NCBI GenBank assembly: GCA_002733215.1
Contig: NVUY01000006.1
Coordinates: 1 to 64,000, forward strand
DNA length: 64,000 bases
Source of the DNA: Sulfurovum sp.
GTDB taxonomy: Bacteria; Campylobacterota; Campylobacteria; Campylobacterales; Sulfurovaceae
Reading direction: 5' to 3'
This document shows positions 1-8,257 of the stretch, piece by piece; the stretch's first letter is position 1; every line of letters starts with the position of its first letter. The notes under the pieces were generated by a model. It was not told the origin of the DNA. It saw only the letters and a list, made by a program, of their open reading frames with translations, and made no database searches. Both the position numbers and the translations under genes were made by a program.

Positions 1-90
1 TTGAAAAGCCGTATGCGGGAAATCCGCACGTACGGATTTGTGAGGGTCCTACCTACAACTGAAACTTTGGTTGAGGGGTAGTTCTACTCG
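1..90 (+). mobile_element. 3' end of a group II intron (domains V and VI)
   Basis: Positions 4-39 fold as a domain V hairpin. The catalytic AGC triad is at 7-9, the lower stem GCCGTA (8-13) pairs with TACGG (31-35), the upper stem TGCGG (14-18) pairs with CCGCA (24-28), there is a GAAA-type loop, and the characteristic two-base CG bulge lies at 29-30. One G-A mismatch (8/36) replaces the usual G-U. Domain VI follows: CTACC (49-53) pairs with GGTAG (77-81), and A74 is the candidate bulged branch-point adenosine. The 3' splice site should fall at about 86-90, directly before the ybeY start codon. The intron body and any reverse transcriptase lie left of the window. The hairpin is read directly; exact intron class and splice site are inferred. 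Confidence 0.78.
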
Positions 91-531
91 ATGATAGATC
101 TGGATAATCAAACCACACTTGCAGTCGACCTGGATGCACTGGAAAAGATAGCGCAAACACTTTCTACTAAAGAAGTAGAGCTTATCATCACAGATGACAA
201 AACAATGCAGGCACTCAATGCAGAACATAGAGGGAAAGATACGACGACAGATGTCCTCTCTTTTCCTATAGAAGCGCCTTTTACAGAACAGTCTATCTTT
301 GGTATGCCTTTGGGGTCTATCATCATAGCAGAGTCCTATGTAAAAGAGAAAGCTGCCTTATTGAAACACAGTACACAGGATGAGCTTTCACTGCTTTTCA
401 TTCACGGGATGCTGCATCTGCTGGGTTTTGACCATGAGAGTGATGACGGAGAGATGAGAGGCAGAGAAAAAGAGCTCATAAAAGCCTTTGATCTACCAAA
501 TAGTTTAATTGTAAGAATGGAGGAAAGTTAA
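91..531 (+). CDS. ybeY: Endoribonuclease YbeY (16S rRNA maturation)
   Basis: YbeY is a zinc-dependent single-strand endoribonuclease acting in 16S rRNA 3' processing and ribosome quality control. The protein is 146 residues, normal for the family. The zinc motif HGMLHLLGFDHE (family pattern HGxLHLxGYDH) lies at about residues 105-116, and the upstream substrate-cleft motif TDVLSFP is at about 52-58. The start MIDLDNQ resembles that of other epsilonproteobacterial YbeY proteins. The only Shine-Dalgarno-like sequence (GAGGGG, 73-78) lies inside the preceding intron domain VI, 12 nt from the ATG. The next gene begins one base after the stop codon, so the two are cotranscribed. Confidence 0.93.
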   Translation: MIDLDNQTTLAVDLDALEKIAQTLSTKEVELIITDDKTMQALNAEHRGKDTTTDVLSFPIEAPFTEQSIFGMPLGSIIIAESYVKEKAALLKHSTQDELSLLFIHGMLHLLGFDHESDDGEMRGREKELIKAFDLPNSLIVRMEES

Positions 532-532
532 T

Positions 533-1465
533 TTGAATTTTGTTATTTTTGTGATCGCCATGGGCGTATTGATCTGGGGTGCGGATCTGCTTATAAATCA
601 GAGTGAGCGCATTGCCCTGAAATTTAAAATACCAGAATTCATCATCGGTGCCACACTCATCGCCCTTGGTACTTCTTTACCTGAAATGGCTGCAAGTATC
701 GCTGCAAGTTTAGACGGGAAACCCGAAATCGCAATAGCCAATGTCATAGGAAGTAATATTCTCAATATCACCCTTGTGCTGGCCACTGTTTTTATCATTT
801 CAAAAAAGATCAGACCCAACAGAGACTTTTTTGCAAAAGACAGTACCTGGGCACTGGTACCTGTACTGGTCTTTGTTTTGATGATACTTGATGGTGTCAT
901 CTCCAGGTTTGATGCTTCACTTTTGCTACTTTTAATGGGAGCCTATCTTCTCTTCCTTCTCCAGGATGCAAAGAACATACCCGAAGAAGATCTCGATGAT
1001 CTGGATATCAGTACTTTTTCATGGGTAAAAACCATACCTGTACTTTTAGCCGGTATCATTTTAGTGATCATCGGAGCACATTTTACTGTTGAGAGTGCTT
1101 CGGAGATAGCCAAAAGCTTTGGTATTTCAGAGTGGATCATTGGTATCATTATGATATCACTGGGGACTTCACTACCCGAATTGGTTGTGAGTATTTCTGC
1201 CGCTGCAAAAGGTAAAGTCGATATGGCCATAGGAAATATCATCGGTTCAAACATGGCAAATACCACAGTGGTTCTGGGTGCTGCTGCTTTGACCAACCCT
1301 CTGAATATCAACGCATCCGCATACATCTTTGACATCGCGACAATGATCGTAGCAACCCTGCTTCTTGTCTTTATCACAGCCAACAAGCTTTACAACAAAT
1401 CAGCGGGTATCAGCCTCATGATCATTCTGGCACTCTTTTTAAATAATACACTTCAGAGTATGTAA
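533..1465 (+). CDS. Calcium/sodium antiporter, CaCA family (YrbG-like)
   Basis: Inner-membrane Ca2+:cation exchanger of the CaCA superfamily. The 310-residue protein shows the two inverted alpha-repeats typical of the family: GTSLPEMAASI followed by IANVIGSNILN in the first half, and GTSLPELVVSI followed by IGNIIGSNMAN in the second. The conserved acidic and asparagine residues that line the ion path are in place in both. About ten hydrophobic segments are visible, with an acidic loop (PEEDLDDLD) in the middle. The start codon is TTG at 533, preceded by AGGAAAG at 521-527. It is transcribed with ybeY. The transported ion pair is inferred from the family; related proteins differ in K+ dependence. 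Confidence 0.88.
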   Translation: MNFVIFVIAMGVLIWGADLLINQSERIALKFKIPEFIIGATLIALGTSLPEMAASIAASLDGKPEIAIANVIGSNILNITLVLATVFIISKKIRPNRDFFAKDSTWALVPVLVFVLMILDGVISRFDASLLLLLMGAYLLFLLQDAKNIPEEDLDDLDISTFSWVKTIPVLLAGIILVIIGAHFTVESASEIAKSFGISEWIIGIIMISLGTSLPELVVSISAAAKGKVDMAIGNIIGSNMANTTVVLGAAALTNPLNINASAYIFDIATMIVATLLLVFITANKLYNKSAGISLMIILALFLNNTLQSM

Positions 1466-1487
1466 AGAGACCACCTAGACACCTCGT

Positions 1488-1564
1488 GGAGTAGGGACTT
1501 TAGTCCCATAAAACGGGACTGAAGTCCCTGCTCCTCATGTAAAATAATGGTTTAACTTAATGGC
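1488..1564. repeat. REP/BIME-like palindrome, family 1, copy A, with tail
   Basis: Two facing arms, GGAGTAGGGACTTTAGTCCC (1488-1507) and its near complement at 1515-1534, form a long hairpin. Each arm also contains its own 14-bp palindrome. The tail GTAAAATAATGG-TTTAACTTAATGGCA follows to 1564. The same palindrome plus tail recurs at 18432-18510. It lies between the 3' ends of two converging genes and could also act as a bidirectional transcription stop. Confidence 0.85.
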
Positions 1565-1577
1565 ATTGAAGCACACC

Positions 1578-3509
1578 CTAGAAAAGATCCAGGGTGGCAG
1601 GCCTTACTTTTTTCCTTACAGGCCTTTGTTTCACTTTACGGATCTCATGCTCTGTATAGACATCCACATTTTTAACTGTTCCATTATTTTCACTGCTGAG
1701 ATTATTGTCTGCGACCAGGATCACAGGTTTTTTATCAAAATACCTGTGTGCAAAAAGCCATTTATAGATATCTGCTGCGATAGGTGCAGAAGTACTACCT
1801 CCGTGCCCTCCATGCTCAACAAGTACTGTTACAATAAACTGCGGATTAGCATAAGGAGCATAAGATGTAAACCAGGCATGTGATCTGTGGAAATATTCCA
1901 GCTCATGTTCTTTTAGACGATGCACAGTTGACTGAGGAATGGAAGTAACCTGTGAGGTTCCTGTTTTACCAGCTACAACAATAGGAAGATTATGCATGGC
2001 TCTATACCCCGTACCGCCAGGAACATTACACACATCATACATCCCTTTTCTTACATCATAGATAAATTTATCAAATTCGATAGGAACTATCTCATTTTTT
2101 ATTTTATTGCCATCAATAACGCTTGCAATCTGTGGTGTCACAAGATTACCCGTTGCTAGCAATGATGTGTATCGTGTTACCTGAAGAGGTGTGGCCAGAT
2201 TATATCCTTGACCAATGGCAGCAATAACCGTCTCCCCCAAATACCATGGCTGATTGAATCTCTTTCTCTTCCAGGCTTTATTTGGGACAATACCGCTATA
2301 TTCACGCGGCAGATCCACTCCGGTTTTGACACCTAGACCAAAAGAATGAAGATGTTCAGACATTGCATCTATTCCTACCTTTAAACTTTTTTTATAGAAG
2401 TAAACATCACAACTTCTCATAATGGCTCTACGCAATGCTACAGTTCCATGTCCGCCTCTTTTCCAACATCTGAATTTGTGTGAACTATTCCCTATCGTAA
2501 TATGTCCGCTACAGTGCTCTGAATGTTCCAATATACCAGGTTTCGCTTTTTCAAAAGCAAGTGCCATTCCCATTTTGATCGCTGACCCAGGAGGATAGGT
2601 TCCGTGTATGAATTTATTGGTAAAAGGATGCGCAAGATCATTTTGCAGTGCTTTCCAGTCTTTGGTGCTGATACCGCCCACGAACATATTTGGATCATAA
2701 GAAGGATAACTAACTGCTGCGAGAAGCTCACCATTGGTTCGCATCACGATAGCAACACCGGCCTGTTCACCAAAACGATCATGGATCATCTTCTGAAGAT
2801 CTATGTCTATATTTAGGCGTATATTTTTATTGTCTTTGGGATCTTCTTTTTCGAGTACTTCAACAGCTCTATTCGTTGCCGTGACCTTAGAGACCTCATA
2901 GCCCAGTTCACCTTGCAGTACCTGATTGTAATGGCGCTCCAAACCACTTTTACCTACTTTGCCTACCTTTTCTACCACCGCATCTTTTTCATTTTCTTTT
3001 TTATTTGACCGGCCTATATAGCCTACGATGTGTGCAGAGATTTTGCCATAAGGATAATAACGTTTCGTTTCTGCTTCTATTTTAAGGTTCTCCATCATAC
3101 TTAACTCAGGATAGGCACCCATCATACTTGCATAATGTATAAAGTCGACCACTTTGATATAGTGGTGATTATACGGAGATTGGTGTTTTTTGTACACCTT
3201 CAGCATGACCGTTTTGTTAAGATCGGGAAAGGTATCCACAAGCGTATCGATTATCGCATGCAAACGCAGGCCTTTTAGCTTTAAATGCGGCGCGATCGAA
3301 AGAGAAAACCCTATGCGGTTCATGGCAAGCAAATTACCGTTTGCATCCGTGATCTCACCCCTGACAGGTTTAATATATTCTTTTCTCTCCACATTGTCTT
3401 TTGCCAATCCCTCATAGTAAAAATTGGATTTGATACTGACATGATACAGTCTGGTGATCATCACAGCCCAGAAAGCGAGAAAAATAACAATTAAGAATTT
3501 ATATCTCAT
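1578..3509 (-). CDS. mrdA: Penicillin-binding protein 2 (peptidoglycan transpeptidase)
   Basis: Class B penicillin-binding protein that cross-links septum-independent peptidoglycan in the elongasome, anchored in the inner membrane with a periplasmic catalytic domain. The 643-residue protein has an N-terminal membrane anchor (about residues 5-22), a PBP dimerisation domain (about 45-215) and a transpeptidase domain. The active-site serine lies in SAIK near residue 309, SCD near 366 replaces SxN as usual in PBP2, and KTGTS lies near 515. Its start overlaps the preceding membrane-protein gene by 4 nt (ATGA). It is the last gene of the hisB-to-mrdA block. No rodA is present in the window. Confidence 0.95.
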   Translation of the reverse strand: MRYKFLIVIFLAFWAVMITRLYHVSIKSNFYYEGLAKDNVERKEYIKPVRGEITDANGNLLAMNRIGFSLSIAPHLKLKGLRLHAIIDTLVDTFPDLNKTVMLKVYKKHQSPYNHHYIKVVDFIHYASMMGAYPELSMMENLKIEAETKRYYPYGKISAHIVGYIGRSNKKENEKDAVVEKVGKVGKSGLERHYNQVLQGELGYEVSKVTATNRAVEVLEKEDPKDNKNIRLNIDIDLQKMIHDRFGEQAGVAIVMRTNGELLAAVSYPSYDPNMFVGGISTKDWKALQNDLAHPFTNKFIHGTYPPGSAIKMGMALAFEKAKPGILEHSEHCSGHITIGNSSHKFRCWKRGGHGTVALRRAIMRSCDVYFYKKSLKVGIDAMSEHLHSFGLGVKTGVDLPREYSGIVPNKAWKRKRFNQPWYLGETVIAAIGQGYNLATPLQVTRYTSLLATGNLVTPQIASVIDGNKIKNEIVPIEFDKFIYDVRKGMYDVCNVPGGTGYRAMHNLPIVVAGKTGTSQVTSIPQSTVHRLKEHELEYFHRSHAWFTSYAPYANPQFIVTVLVEHGGHGGSTSAPIAADIYKWLFAHRYFDKKPVILVADNNLSSENNGTVKNVDVYTEHEIRKVKQRPVRKKVRPATLDLF

Positions 3510-3961
3510 AAGATCACCACGATCAGCATATCTACGATCAGAGAGTAGAGTAAGATACTGTCTAACATGATCGTTTGCGTTTGGAAGATAAAGTCATAAG
3601 CAAAAAGCGCACCTAAATAGATCAAATCTAAAAGTATCACAGACAACAAGGGTCTACAGATCTTACATTTTCGAAAATGTCTCAAATAGGGGTAGATAAT
3701 GACATAAAAAAGCAAGGTGGTGATCACGATCAGGAAAAGAGGTAAAGAGAGATTGACCTCCAGATTGATCATATAGAGCAGTGCAAGCAAAGTGTACAAG
3801 GGTTTAGGTTTATCCAACCCTTCAACTAACAGATAAGACATAGCACCTATAAAAAGAGGTAAAAAAACATAAATAGAGATAAACATTGGATAAAAAGCAA
3901 TAAATAGTAGTCCTCCCAGCCAAAAAAGCGGAGAATATTTTGTTTTACTTACATTATCCAT
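3506..3961 (-). CDS. Small integral membrane protein linked to mrdA
   Basis: A 151-residue, very hydrophobic protein with about five membrane segments and a short basic cytoplasmic loop (RHFRKCKICR, about residues 94-103). No catalytic motif is visible. It lies between engB/acetyltransferase and mrdA and overlaps mrdA by 4 nt, so it is translationally coupled to it. A small membrane protein occupies this position in other Campylobacterota genomes, which suggests a cell-shape or wall-synthesis role similar to MreD. That functional link is inference from position; I do not recognise the family from sequence. Confidence 0.7.
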   Translation of the reverse strand: MDNVSKTKYSPLFWLGGLLFIAFYPMFISIYVFLPLFIGAMSYLLVEGLDKPKPLYTLLALLYMINLEVNLSLPLFLIVITTLLFYVIIYPYLRHFRKCKICRPLLSVILLDLIYLGALFAYDFIFQTQTIMLDSILLYSLIVDMLIVVIL

Positions 3962-3975
3962 ACCACGTCTCCATC

Positions 3976-4440
3976 TTAAATTAGTTTGTAGACTAACGCA
4001 ACTTCATTACAGACAGGAAAATGAATACATTTAATACAATCTGCCCAAATTTTATGTTCAGGTATCACTTCCTTATTGATCTCTTTAAAGTTAAGTTTTA
4101 GAAAAAACTGTGGAAGATACGTAAGCACAAGAACATCCTCTTCCACACCCAGGTCTTTAGCTTCAGACAGTGTGAACTCTACCATCTTCTGACCTATCTT
4201 TTGACCACGATATGCCGTATCTACGATGAGACTTCTGACCTCAGCCAAACGTTTTGAATGTATATGCAAAGCTGTATAAGCAACAAGTTTTTCATCCTCT
4301 TTGGCTAATACATAAGAGCGGATATTGGTTGCGACTTCATCATCACTTCGATTCAGGATAATACCGTCTTTCACTTCAGAAGCCACAAGTAGCTGCATGG
4401 CAGGAATATCACTCAATTTTGCTTTAACGAGTTCTATCAC
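3976..4440 (-). CDS. GNAT N-acetyltransferase, short ArgA type
   Basis: Single-domain GNAT protein (154 residues). The acetyl-CoA-binding loop RGQKIGQKM is near residues 80-88, preceded by the beta-strand EVRSLIVD. The C-terminal segment HKIWADCIKCIHFPVCNE-VAL matches the signature of short stand-alone N-acetylglutamate synthases (COG1246) that supply N-acetylglutamate for arginine synthesis in organisms lacking the fused amino-acid-kinase form. The two cysteine pairs there look like a small metal or structural motif typical of that group. It overlaps engB by 4 nt. Fold assignment is firm; the glutamate substrate is inferred from the C-terminal signature. Confidence 0.75.
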   Translation of the reverse strand: MIELVKAKLSDIPAMQLLVASEVKDGIILNRSDDEVATNIRSYVLAKEDEKLVAYTALHIHSKRLAEVRSLIVDTAYRGQKIGQKMVEFTLSEAKDLGVEEDVLVLTYLPQFFLKLNFKEINKEVIPEHKIWADCIKCIHFPVCNEVALVYKLI

Positions 4441-5108
4441 CCCTCTGCTCCCTTCTCTTTTTCTATGGTACTTTTCTTTTCTGCTGCACTTTTCTCTTCT
4501 TCTTTACCTACTTCGAAAATAGTATAAAGGATCTCCTGATGCACTCTGTCAAGACCATTCTTTTTCAAATTGGAGAGTACGATGGAGCCGGGAAAGTCTC
4601 TTTTTAATTTTCCTCTCTCTTTTTGATTGAGTTTGTCTATTTTTGTAAATACCGTCAGATATTTCTGATCTGGACGAATAAATTCAGAGATATAGGCTTC
4701 CACATCATCATCTATCTTGGCATGGGGATGGCGCGCATCACGCAGATGAATAAAAAGACGAATAGAAACACGGTGTTTAATAAACTCTACGAGATTTTTC
4801 TGCCACACTTCTTTAAGTGACTTAGAGACCTTTGCATAACCAAATCCCGGAAGATCTACAAAACGCACAGGATAACTTTGTTCATTATAAAGGTACCGGG
4901 TTTCAAAGAAGTTGATCAACTGCGTTTTACCCGGAGTGGCTGAAGATTTTGCCAGATTCTTTCTTTGGGTGAGTGAATTCAGGGTAGAACTTTTACCCAC
5001 ATTCGAACGTCCCAGAAAAACAACTTCAGACATATCCTCAGGTAAAGAATCAGCTATACTCTGTGCCGATTTTATGAACTTGGCTTCAACAACACGAGGG
5101 ATACTCAT
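4437..5108 (-). CDS. engB: Ribosome-biogenesis GTPase EngB/YsxC
   Basis: Essential GTPase for large ribosomal subunit assembly. G motifs are seen in order: G1 GRSNVGKSS (about residues 32-40), G2 region SATPGKTQ (about 56-63), G3 DLPGFGYA (about 83-90) and G4 TKIDK (about 155-159). Length is 223 residues, slightly longer than the usual 200 because of a charged lysine/glutamate tail after residue 200 that looks disordered. It overlaps both neighbours (lptA and the acetyltransferase gene) by 4 nt, so translation of the block is coupled. Confidence 0.95.
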   Translation of the reverse strand: MSIPRVVEAKFIKSAQSIADSLPEDMSEVVFLGRSNVGKSSTLNSLTQRKNLAKSSATPGKTQLINFFETRYLYNEQSYPVRFVDLPGFGYAKVSKSLKEVWQKNLVEFIKHRVSIRLFIHLRDARHPHAKIDDDVEAYISEFIRPDQKYLTVFTKIDKLNQKERGKLKRDFPGSIVLSNLKKNGLDRVHQEILYTIFEVGKEEEKSAAEKKSTIEKEKGAEG

Positions 5109-5572
5109 TTCTTCTCCTTCATTTCGATAATGAATTTCACAGGTTTCTTCTTATTCCCTTTGACCGTTGCATTGCCGCTGAGCATATCAAGCGTAATTTC
5201 ATCCCCCGTAATATGGCTTTTATTGACAAGGTCGTCTATAATGGCATGTCCGGTTAAAATATAAAGTGATTTAACAGGATAATATTTTACATTGTCTGCA
5301 GAGCCGGTATACGCACTCTTATCATCTTTGAACTCAAATGTAACCAGGCCTATGGCCTCATACATCTTTGTGTCATTATTCTCATCAAAGTAGACGATCA
5401 CTTTATCCGCATGCAGCCAGTCATCTCCCTGCTTAATATGCACATCATCTATAAAGTGTACTTCTTTTTTCACATTTTCTGCTTGCATAGTAGTAGATGT
5501 TATTTCTACTTTCTCTGCAAAAAGTGTCTGCTGTATGAGTATGAAAAAAAGTGTTGTTTTAAAAAATCTCAA
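5105..5572 (-). CDS. lptA: Lipopolysaccharide transport periplasmic protein LptA
   Basis: Periplasmic bridge protein carrying lipopolysaccharide from LptC at the inner membrane towards LptD. The 155-residue protein has a signal peptide (residues 1-19, cleavage after LFA) and an OstA-like beta-jellyroll rich in alternating strands (VHFIDDVHIKQGDDWLHADK, then YTGSADNVKYY and ITGDEITLDM). Gene order kdsC-lptC-lptA-engB supports the call. It overlaps engB by 4 nt and lies 45 bp after lptC. Confidence 0.88.
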   Translation of the reverse strand: MRFFKTTLFFILIQQTLFAEKVEITSTTMQAENVKKEVHFIDDVHIKQGDDWLHADKVIVYFDENNDTKMYEAIGLVTFEFKDDKSAYTGSADNVKYYPVKSLYILTGHAIIDDLVNKSHITGDEITLDMLSGNATVKGNKKKPVKFIIEMKEKK

Positions 5573-5617
5573 TCGTCACCCTTATATAAGTTTTTGCTTG
5601 GATATTGTAACATGATA

Positions 5618-6130
5618 TTACTTTTCTGTCGTATAAAGTATAGAGTCAATTTTTGTACCGAAAACATCTTTTGTACGCGTATCATAATACAAAGTATTGC
5701 CCTTGATAATATTTTTATCGCTTGTCCCAACAAAAGGTGCCGTGATACTCAGGATATCATTTTGCTGATTATAATTTGCATGTTCAGTTTTGTAGGTATA
5801 GCCCCCTTTTTCTTTGAGAACCACTGAGCCGTCCAAATAAAGTATCTCCCCTTTGAATTTTCCCTGCTTCGCTACAAGTGACTCTATGGTATCTGTACTG
5901 TATACCAAATTATCTAAGGTAAATATGCCTCTATCGCGTACTCCATAGGTACCATAAGAGTTGCTTAGTACCTTCTGGGTATCTACTTCTATCAACATTG
6001 TATTTGTAAACTCCATTTCTTTGGTAAATACTTCTATTTTTGTATCTGTTTTGCTTAGTTTAAGCAGCAGGGATCCTGCCAGAATACCCACGATACCCAT
6101 AATAAGTACAACTTCTAATCTTAATCCCAT
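5618..6130 (-). CDS. lptC: LPS export protein LptC
   Basis: Bitopic inner-membrane component of the Lpt bridge that passes lipopolysaccharide from LptB2FG to LptA. The 170-residue protein has one N-terminal membrane segment (about residues 6-24) and a periplasmic domain with repeated strands resembling LptA (GEILYLDGSVVLKEKGGYTY, then ITAPFVG and IIKGNTLYYD). Sequence conservation in this family is low, so the call rests partly on its position between kdsC and lptA. It overlaps kdsC by 10 bp. Confidence 0.82.
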   Translation of the reverse strand: MGLRLEVVLIMGIVGILAGSLLLKLSKTDTKIEVFTKEMEFTNTMLIEVDTQKVLSNSYGTYGVRDRGIFTLDNLVYSTDTIESLVAKQGKFKGEILYLDGSVVLKEKGGYTYKTEHANYNQQNDILSITAPFVGTSDKNIIKGNTLYYDTRTKDVFGTKIDSILYTTEK

Positions 6131-6618
6131 AGCTCCAGATACTTCTCTTCAAGTCCTTCTTTGTTTATGAGATATTCTATCATCTCACGTACAGCACCAT
6201 CCCCGCCTTTTTTTGTAAGTATCACGTTAGCAATTCTATCTACATAAGCAGAGGCATCTCTTGGTACAAATGAAATTTCAGCTGCCTTAAGCATCTGCAG
6301 GTCATTCAGGTCATCTCCAATGGCAGCCACATTTTCCATGCTTAAGTCAAGCTTTTCCAGCAAAGACTCCAATACTTCTTTTTTATTATGTATCCCCTGA
6401 TAGAAGTGTTCTATGTGCAACTCTTTCGCACGACGTGCAACAATAGATGAAGACCTTCCCGTAATAATGGCTACCTGTCCACCAAGTTTTCTCCATGAAG
6501 CAATGGCTAAACCGTCTTTGACATTAAAAGACTTGATCTCATCACCGTTCTCACTGTAAGTGATACGAGAATCCGTCATGGTACCATCCACATCCAACAC
6601 GATCAGTTTTATACTCAC
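6121..6618 (-). CDS. kdsC: 3-deoxy-D-manno-octulosonate 8-phosphate phosphatase
   Basis: HAD-family phosphatase that dephosphorylates KDO-8-phosphate during lipopolysaccharide core synthesis. The 165-residue size without a cap domain is typical of the tetrameric KdsC type. Motif I is DVDGTMTD, with the nucleophile D9 and the general acid D11. Motif II is IITGRSS, and motif III/IV is GDDLNDLQML with magnesium-binding aspartates. It overlaps hisB by 4 nt and lptC by 10 bp, so it is coupled to lipopolysaccharide export genes. Confidence 0.93.
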   Translation of the reverse strand: MSIKLIVLDVDGTMTDSRITYSENGDEIKSFNVKDGLAIASWRKLGGQVAIITGRSSSIVARRAKELHIEHFYQGIHNKKEVLESLLEKLDLSMENVAAIGDDLNDLQMLKAAEISFVPRDASAYVDRIANVILTKKGGDGAVREMIEYLINKEGLEEKYLELWD

Positions 6619-7187
6619 AGTACACCTTTTGTACTTGGAATTCCGGCATTCTCATTCACTGTGACTGCTCTGCGAAGTGCCACAGCAAGCGCCTTGAATG
6701 CTCCTTCGATAATGTGGTGTTTATTTTTACCGCGGTTATAAATAAGGTGCAATGTCAAAGGCAGATTGAAAGCAAATGCTTTAAAGAATTCTTCAACCAG
6801 TTCCACATCAAAATCCCCTACTTTACCGCCAATAGGAAGTTCAAACACCAGATAACCGCGGTTTGAAAGATCTATATCACAGCTAATACTTGCCTCATCC
6901 ATCACCACCGTTGCATTACCAAAACGTTCAATGCTCTGTACAGGATAAATAGCCTGTCTAAGTGCCTGTCCTATCACAATCGCTACATCTTCAACCGTAT
7001 GATGATCATCGATATGCGTATCTCCTACACAGTTAACTTCCATATCTATATGTGCATGTTTTGTAAAGGCTTCGAGCATATGGTCATAAAACCCTACCCC
7101 TGTATTGATGTTCGCTAACCCCGTACCGTACAGATTTAATTTGACCGATATTTGTGTCTCTTTGGTTTCTCTTGTTACTTCTATCAT
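6615..7187 (-). CDS. hisB: Imidazoleglycerol-phosphate dehydratase
   Basis: Catalyses dehydration of imidazole glycerol phosphate to imidazole acetol phosphate in histidine synthesis. It is the monofunctional form, without the N-terminal phosphatase seen in Escherichia coli. The manganese-binding motifs DDHHTVED and NKHHIIEGAFKA are both present. The chosen start is ATG 7187 (MIEVTRETKETQ), which fits the family and has AGGA 8-9 nt upstream. A TTG at 7214 with AGGAAG seven bases upstream would add nine residues and cannot be excluded. It lies downstream of rlpA and upstream of kdsC. Confidence 0.93.
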   Translation of the reverse strand: MIEVTRETKETQISVKLNLYGTGLANINTGVGFYDHMLEAFTKHAHIDMEVNCVGDTHIDDHHTVEDVAIVIGQALRQAIYPVQSIERFGNATVVMDEASISCDIDLSNRGYLVFELPIGGKVGDFDVELVEEFFKAFAFNLPLTLHLIYNRGKNKHHIIEGAFKALAVALRRAVTVNENAGIPSTKGVL

Positions 7188-7229
7188 TTTTTCATCCTGT
7201 CTCTTTTTATCCAATCTCTTGCTTCCTGT

Positions 7230-8024
7230 TTAATTTCTAACAATAAATGCACCCTCTAGGTCATTGCTACGCTTAAAGTCTCTTGCTTCATCTTCAGATC
7301 CGAATCCCATGAGCCAAACCCTGTATAAAGGATCTCCGCTTCCATCGACATCAGAAAACTTCTTAATGACCGTCTTATATCCAGGGTATAAGCTTGCATG
7401 TTTTCTTTTATATACCCGGGCACCCTCATAGCGTTTAAATGCACCGACCTGCACACCAAAGTTACTTAATCTTACACGTGTCTGGGTATCTGTTCTTTTA
7501 GCTTTTGCTATCATCGCAGGAGACTGTACTTTACCGGCAAAGCCAAGCACTTTTACAGAAACCTTCGCTATGCCCATTCTATCAAGTCCTATCTCTTTAC
7601 CTGCTTTATAAGAACAGTCTATGATGCGCCCTCTGACAAAAGGGCCTCTGTCATTGATTCGCACAACCGTGCTTAACCCATTTTGAAGATTCTTCACCTG
7701 TACCATGGTATCCATTGGCCATGTTTTATGGGCAGCTGTTCTGGCATGCATATTATAGCGTTCACCGTTACTGGTACGTTTTCCATGGAAATTTGGTCCA
7801 TACCAGCTGGAGATCCCCTTCTGAACCTGTCCGACTTCTACATAGGTAGGATGGTATCTTTTCCCCCGTACCTTATAAGAACGCATCGTAGATTTATGTC
7901 TTGCTGCACTTGTATGCTTGGTAGCACCGGGTTTCACCCCTTTATGCTTATCTGAACACCCAGTAAAAAGAGTACTCACCATCACTATGATCAACAACAA
8001 TACAAGGGGGAAAAGTCTCTTCAT
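7230..8024 (-). CDS. rlpA: RlpA-type lytic transglycosylase lipoprotein with SPOR domain
   Basis: Outer-membrane lipoprotein that cleaves denuded peptidoglycan strands during cell separation. The lipoprotein signal peptide ends in LFTGC with the lipidated Cys at 23. The double-psi beta-barrel domain (about residues 68-160) contains SSWYGPNFHGKRTSNGE and the catalytic-region VRINDRGPF. A SPOR peptidoglycan-binding domain follows (about 187-264, starting VQVGAFKRYEGA). Length is 264 residues. hisB follows 15-42 bp downstream depending on its start. Confidence 0.9.
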   Translation of the reverse strand: MKRLFPLVLLLIIVMVSTLFTGCSDKHKGVKPGATKHTSAARHKSTMRSYKVRGKRYHPTYVEVGQVQKGISSWYGPNFHGKRTSNGERYNMHARTAAHKTWPMDTMVQVKNLQNGLSTVVRINDRGPFVRGRIIDCSYKAGKEIGLDRMGIAKVSVKVLGFAGKVQSPAMIAKAKRTDTQTRVRLSNFGVQVGAFKRYEGARVYKRKHASLYPGYKTVIKKFSDVDGSGDPLYRVWLMGFGSEDEARDFKRSNDLEGAFIVRN

Positions 8025-8134
8025 GACACCTCTTTATTTATAGGTAGATATTATCCCTTTTTTTGACTTTGTTTTTGCTTGATGTTCAGCTTGTGCAATG
8101 CTTTGAGTAGAACTGATGGTCTACTTGGTTCAAT

Positions 8135-8250
8135 GCCATTACGTTAAGAGAAACTATGTGCGTTTCAGGAACCGATGCTTCAGCTTCGGCAAGTGTTTGG
8201 GCGAAGCTAAAACATCGCTTCCAAGAGAAAAAATCCTTAACTTAATGCCG
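8135..8250. repeat. REP/BIME-like palindrome, family 2, with inverted flanking tails
   Basis: Two facing arms, GGAACCGATGCTTCAGCTTC (8168-8187) and GAAGCTAAAACATCGCTTCC (8203-8222), are imperfect complements separated by a short loop. They are flanked by inverted copies of a tail: GCCATTACGTTAAG (8135-8148) on the left and CTTAACTTAATGCC (8236-8249) on the right. The right tail is the same sequence that follows the family 1 palindromes at about 1551 and 18497. Together it looks like a roughly 115-bp non-autonomous element between mltD-like and rlpA. Confidence 0.75.
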
Positions 8251-8257
8251 TAATATC

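Noticed and set aside
943-1386. Long antisense open frame inside the Ca2+ exchanger gene
   Set aside because: It mirrors the coding strand, has no Shine-Dalgarno or family motif, and the sense gene has both CaCA repeats.
1560-1883. Plus-strand frame overlapping the mrdA 3' end
   Set aside because: It is antisense to the penicillin-binding protein transpeptidase domain and has no protein-like features.
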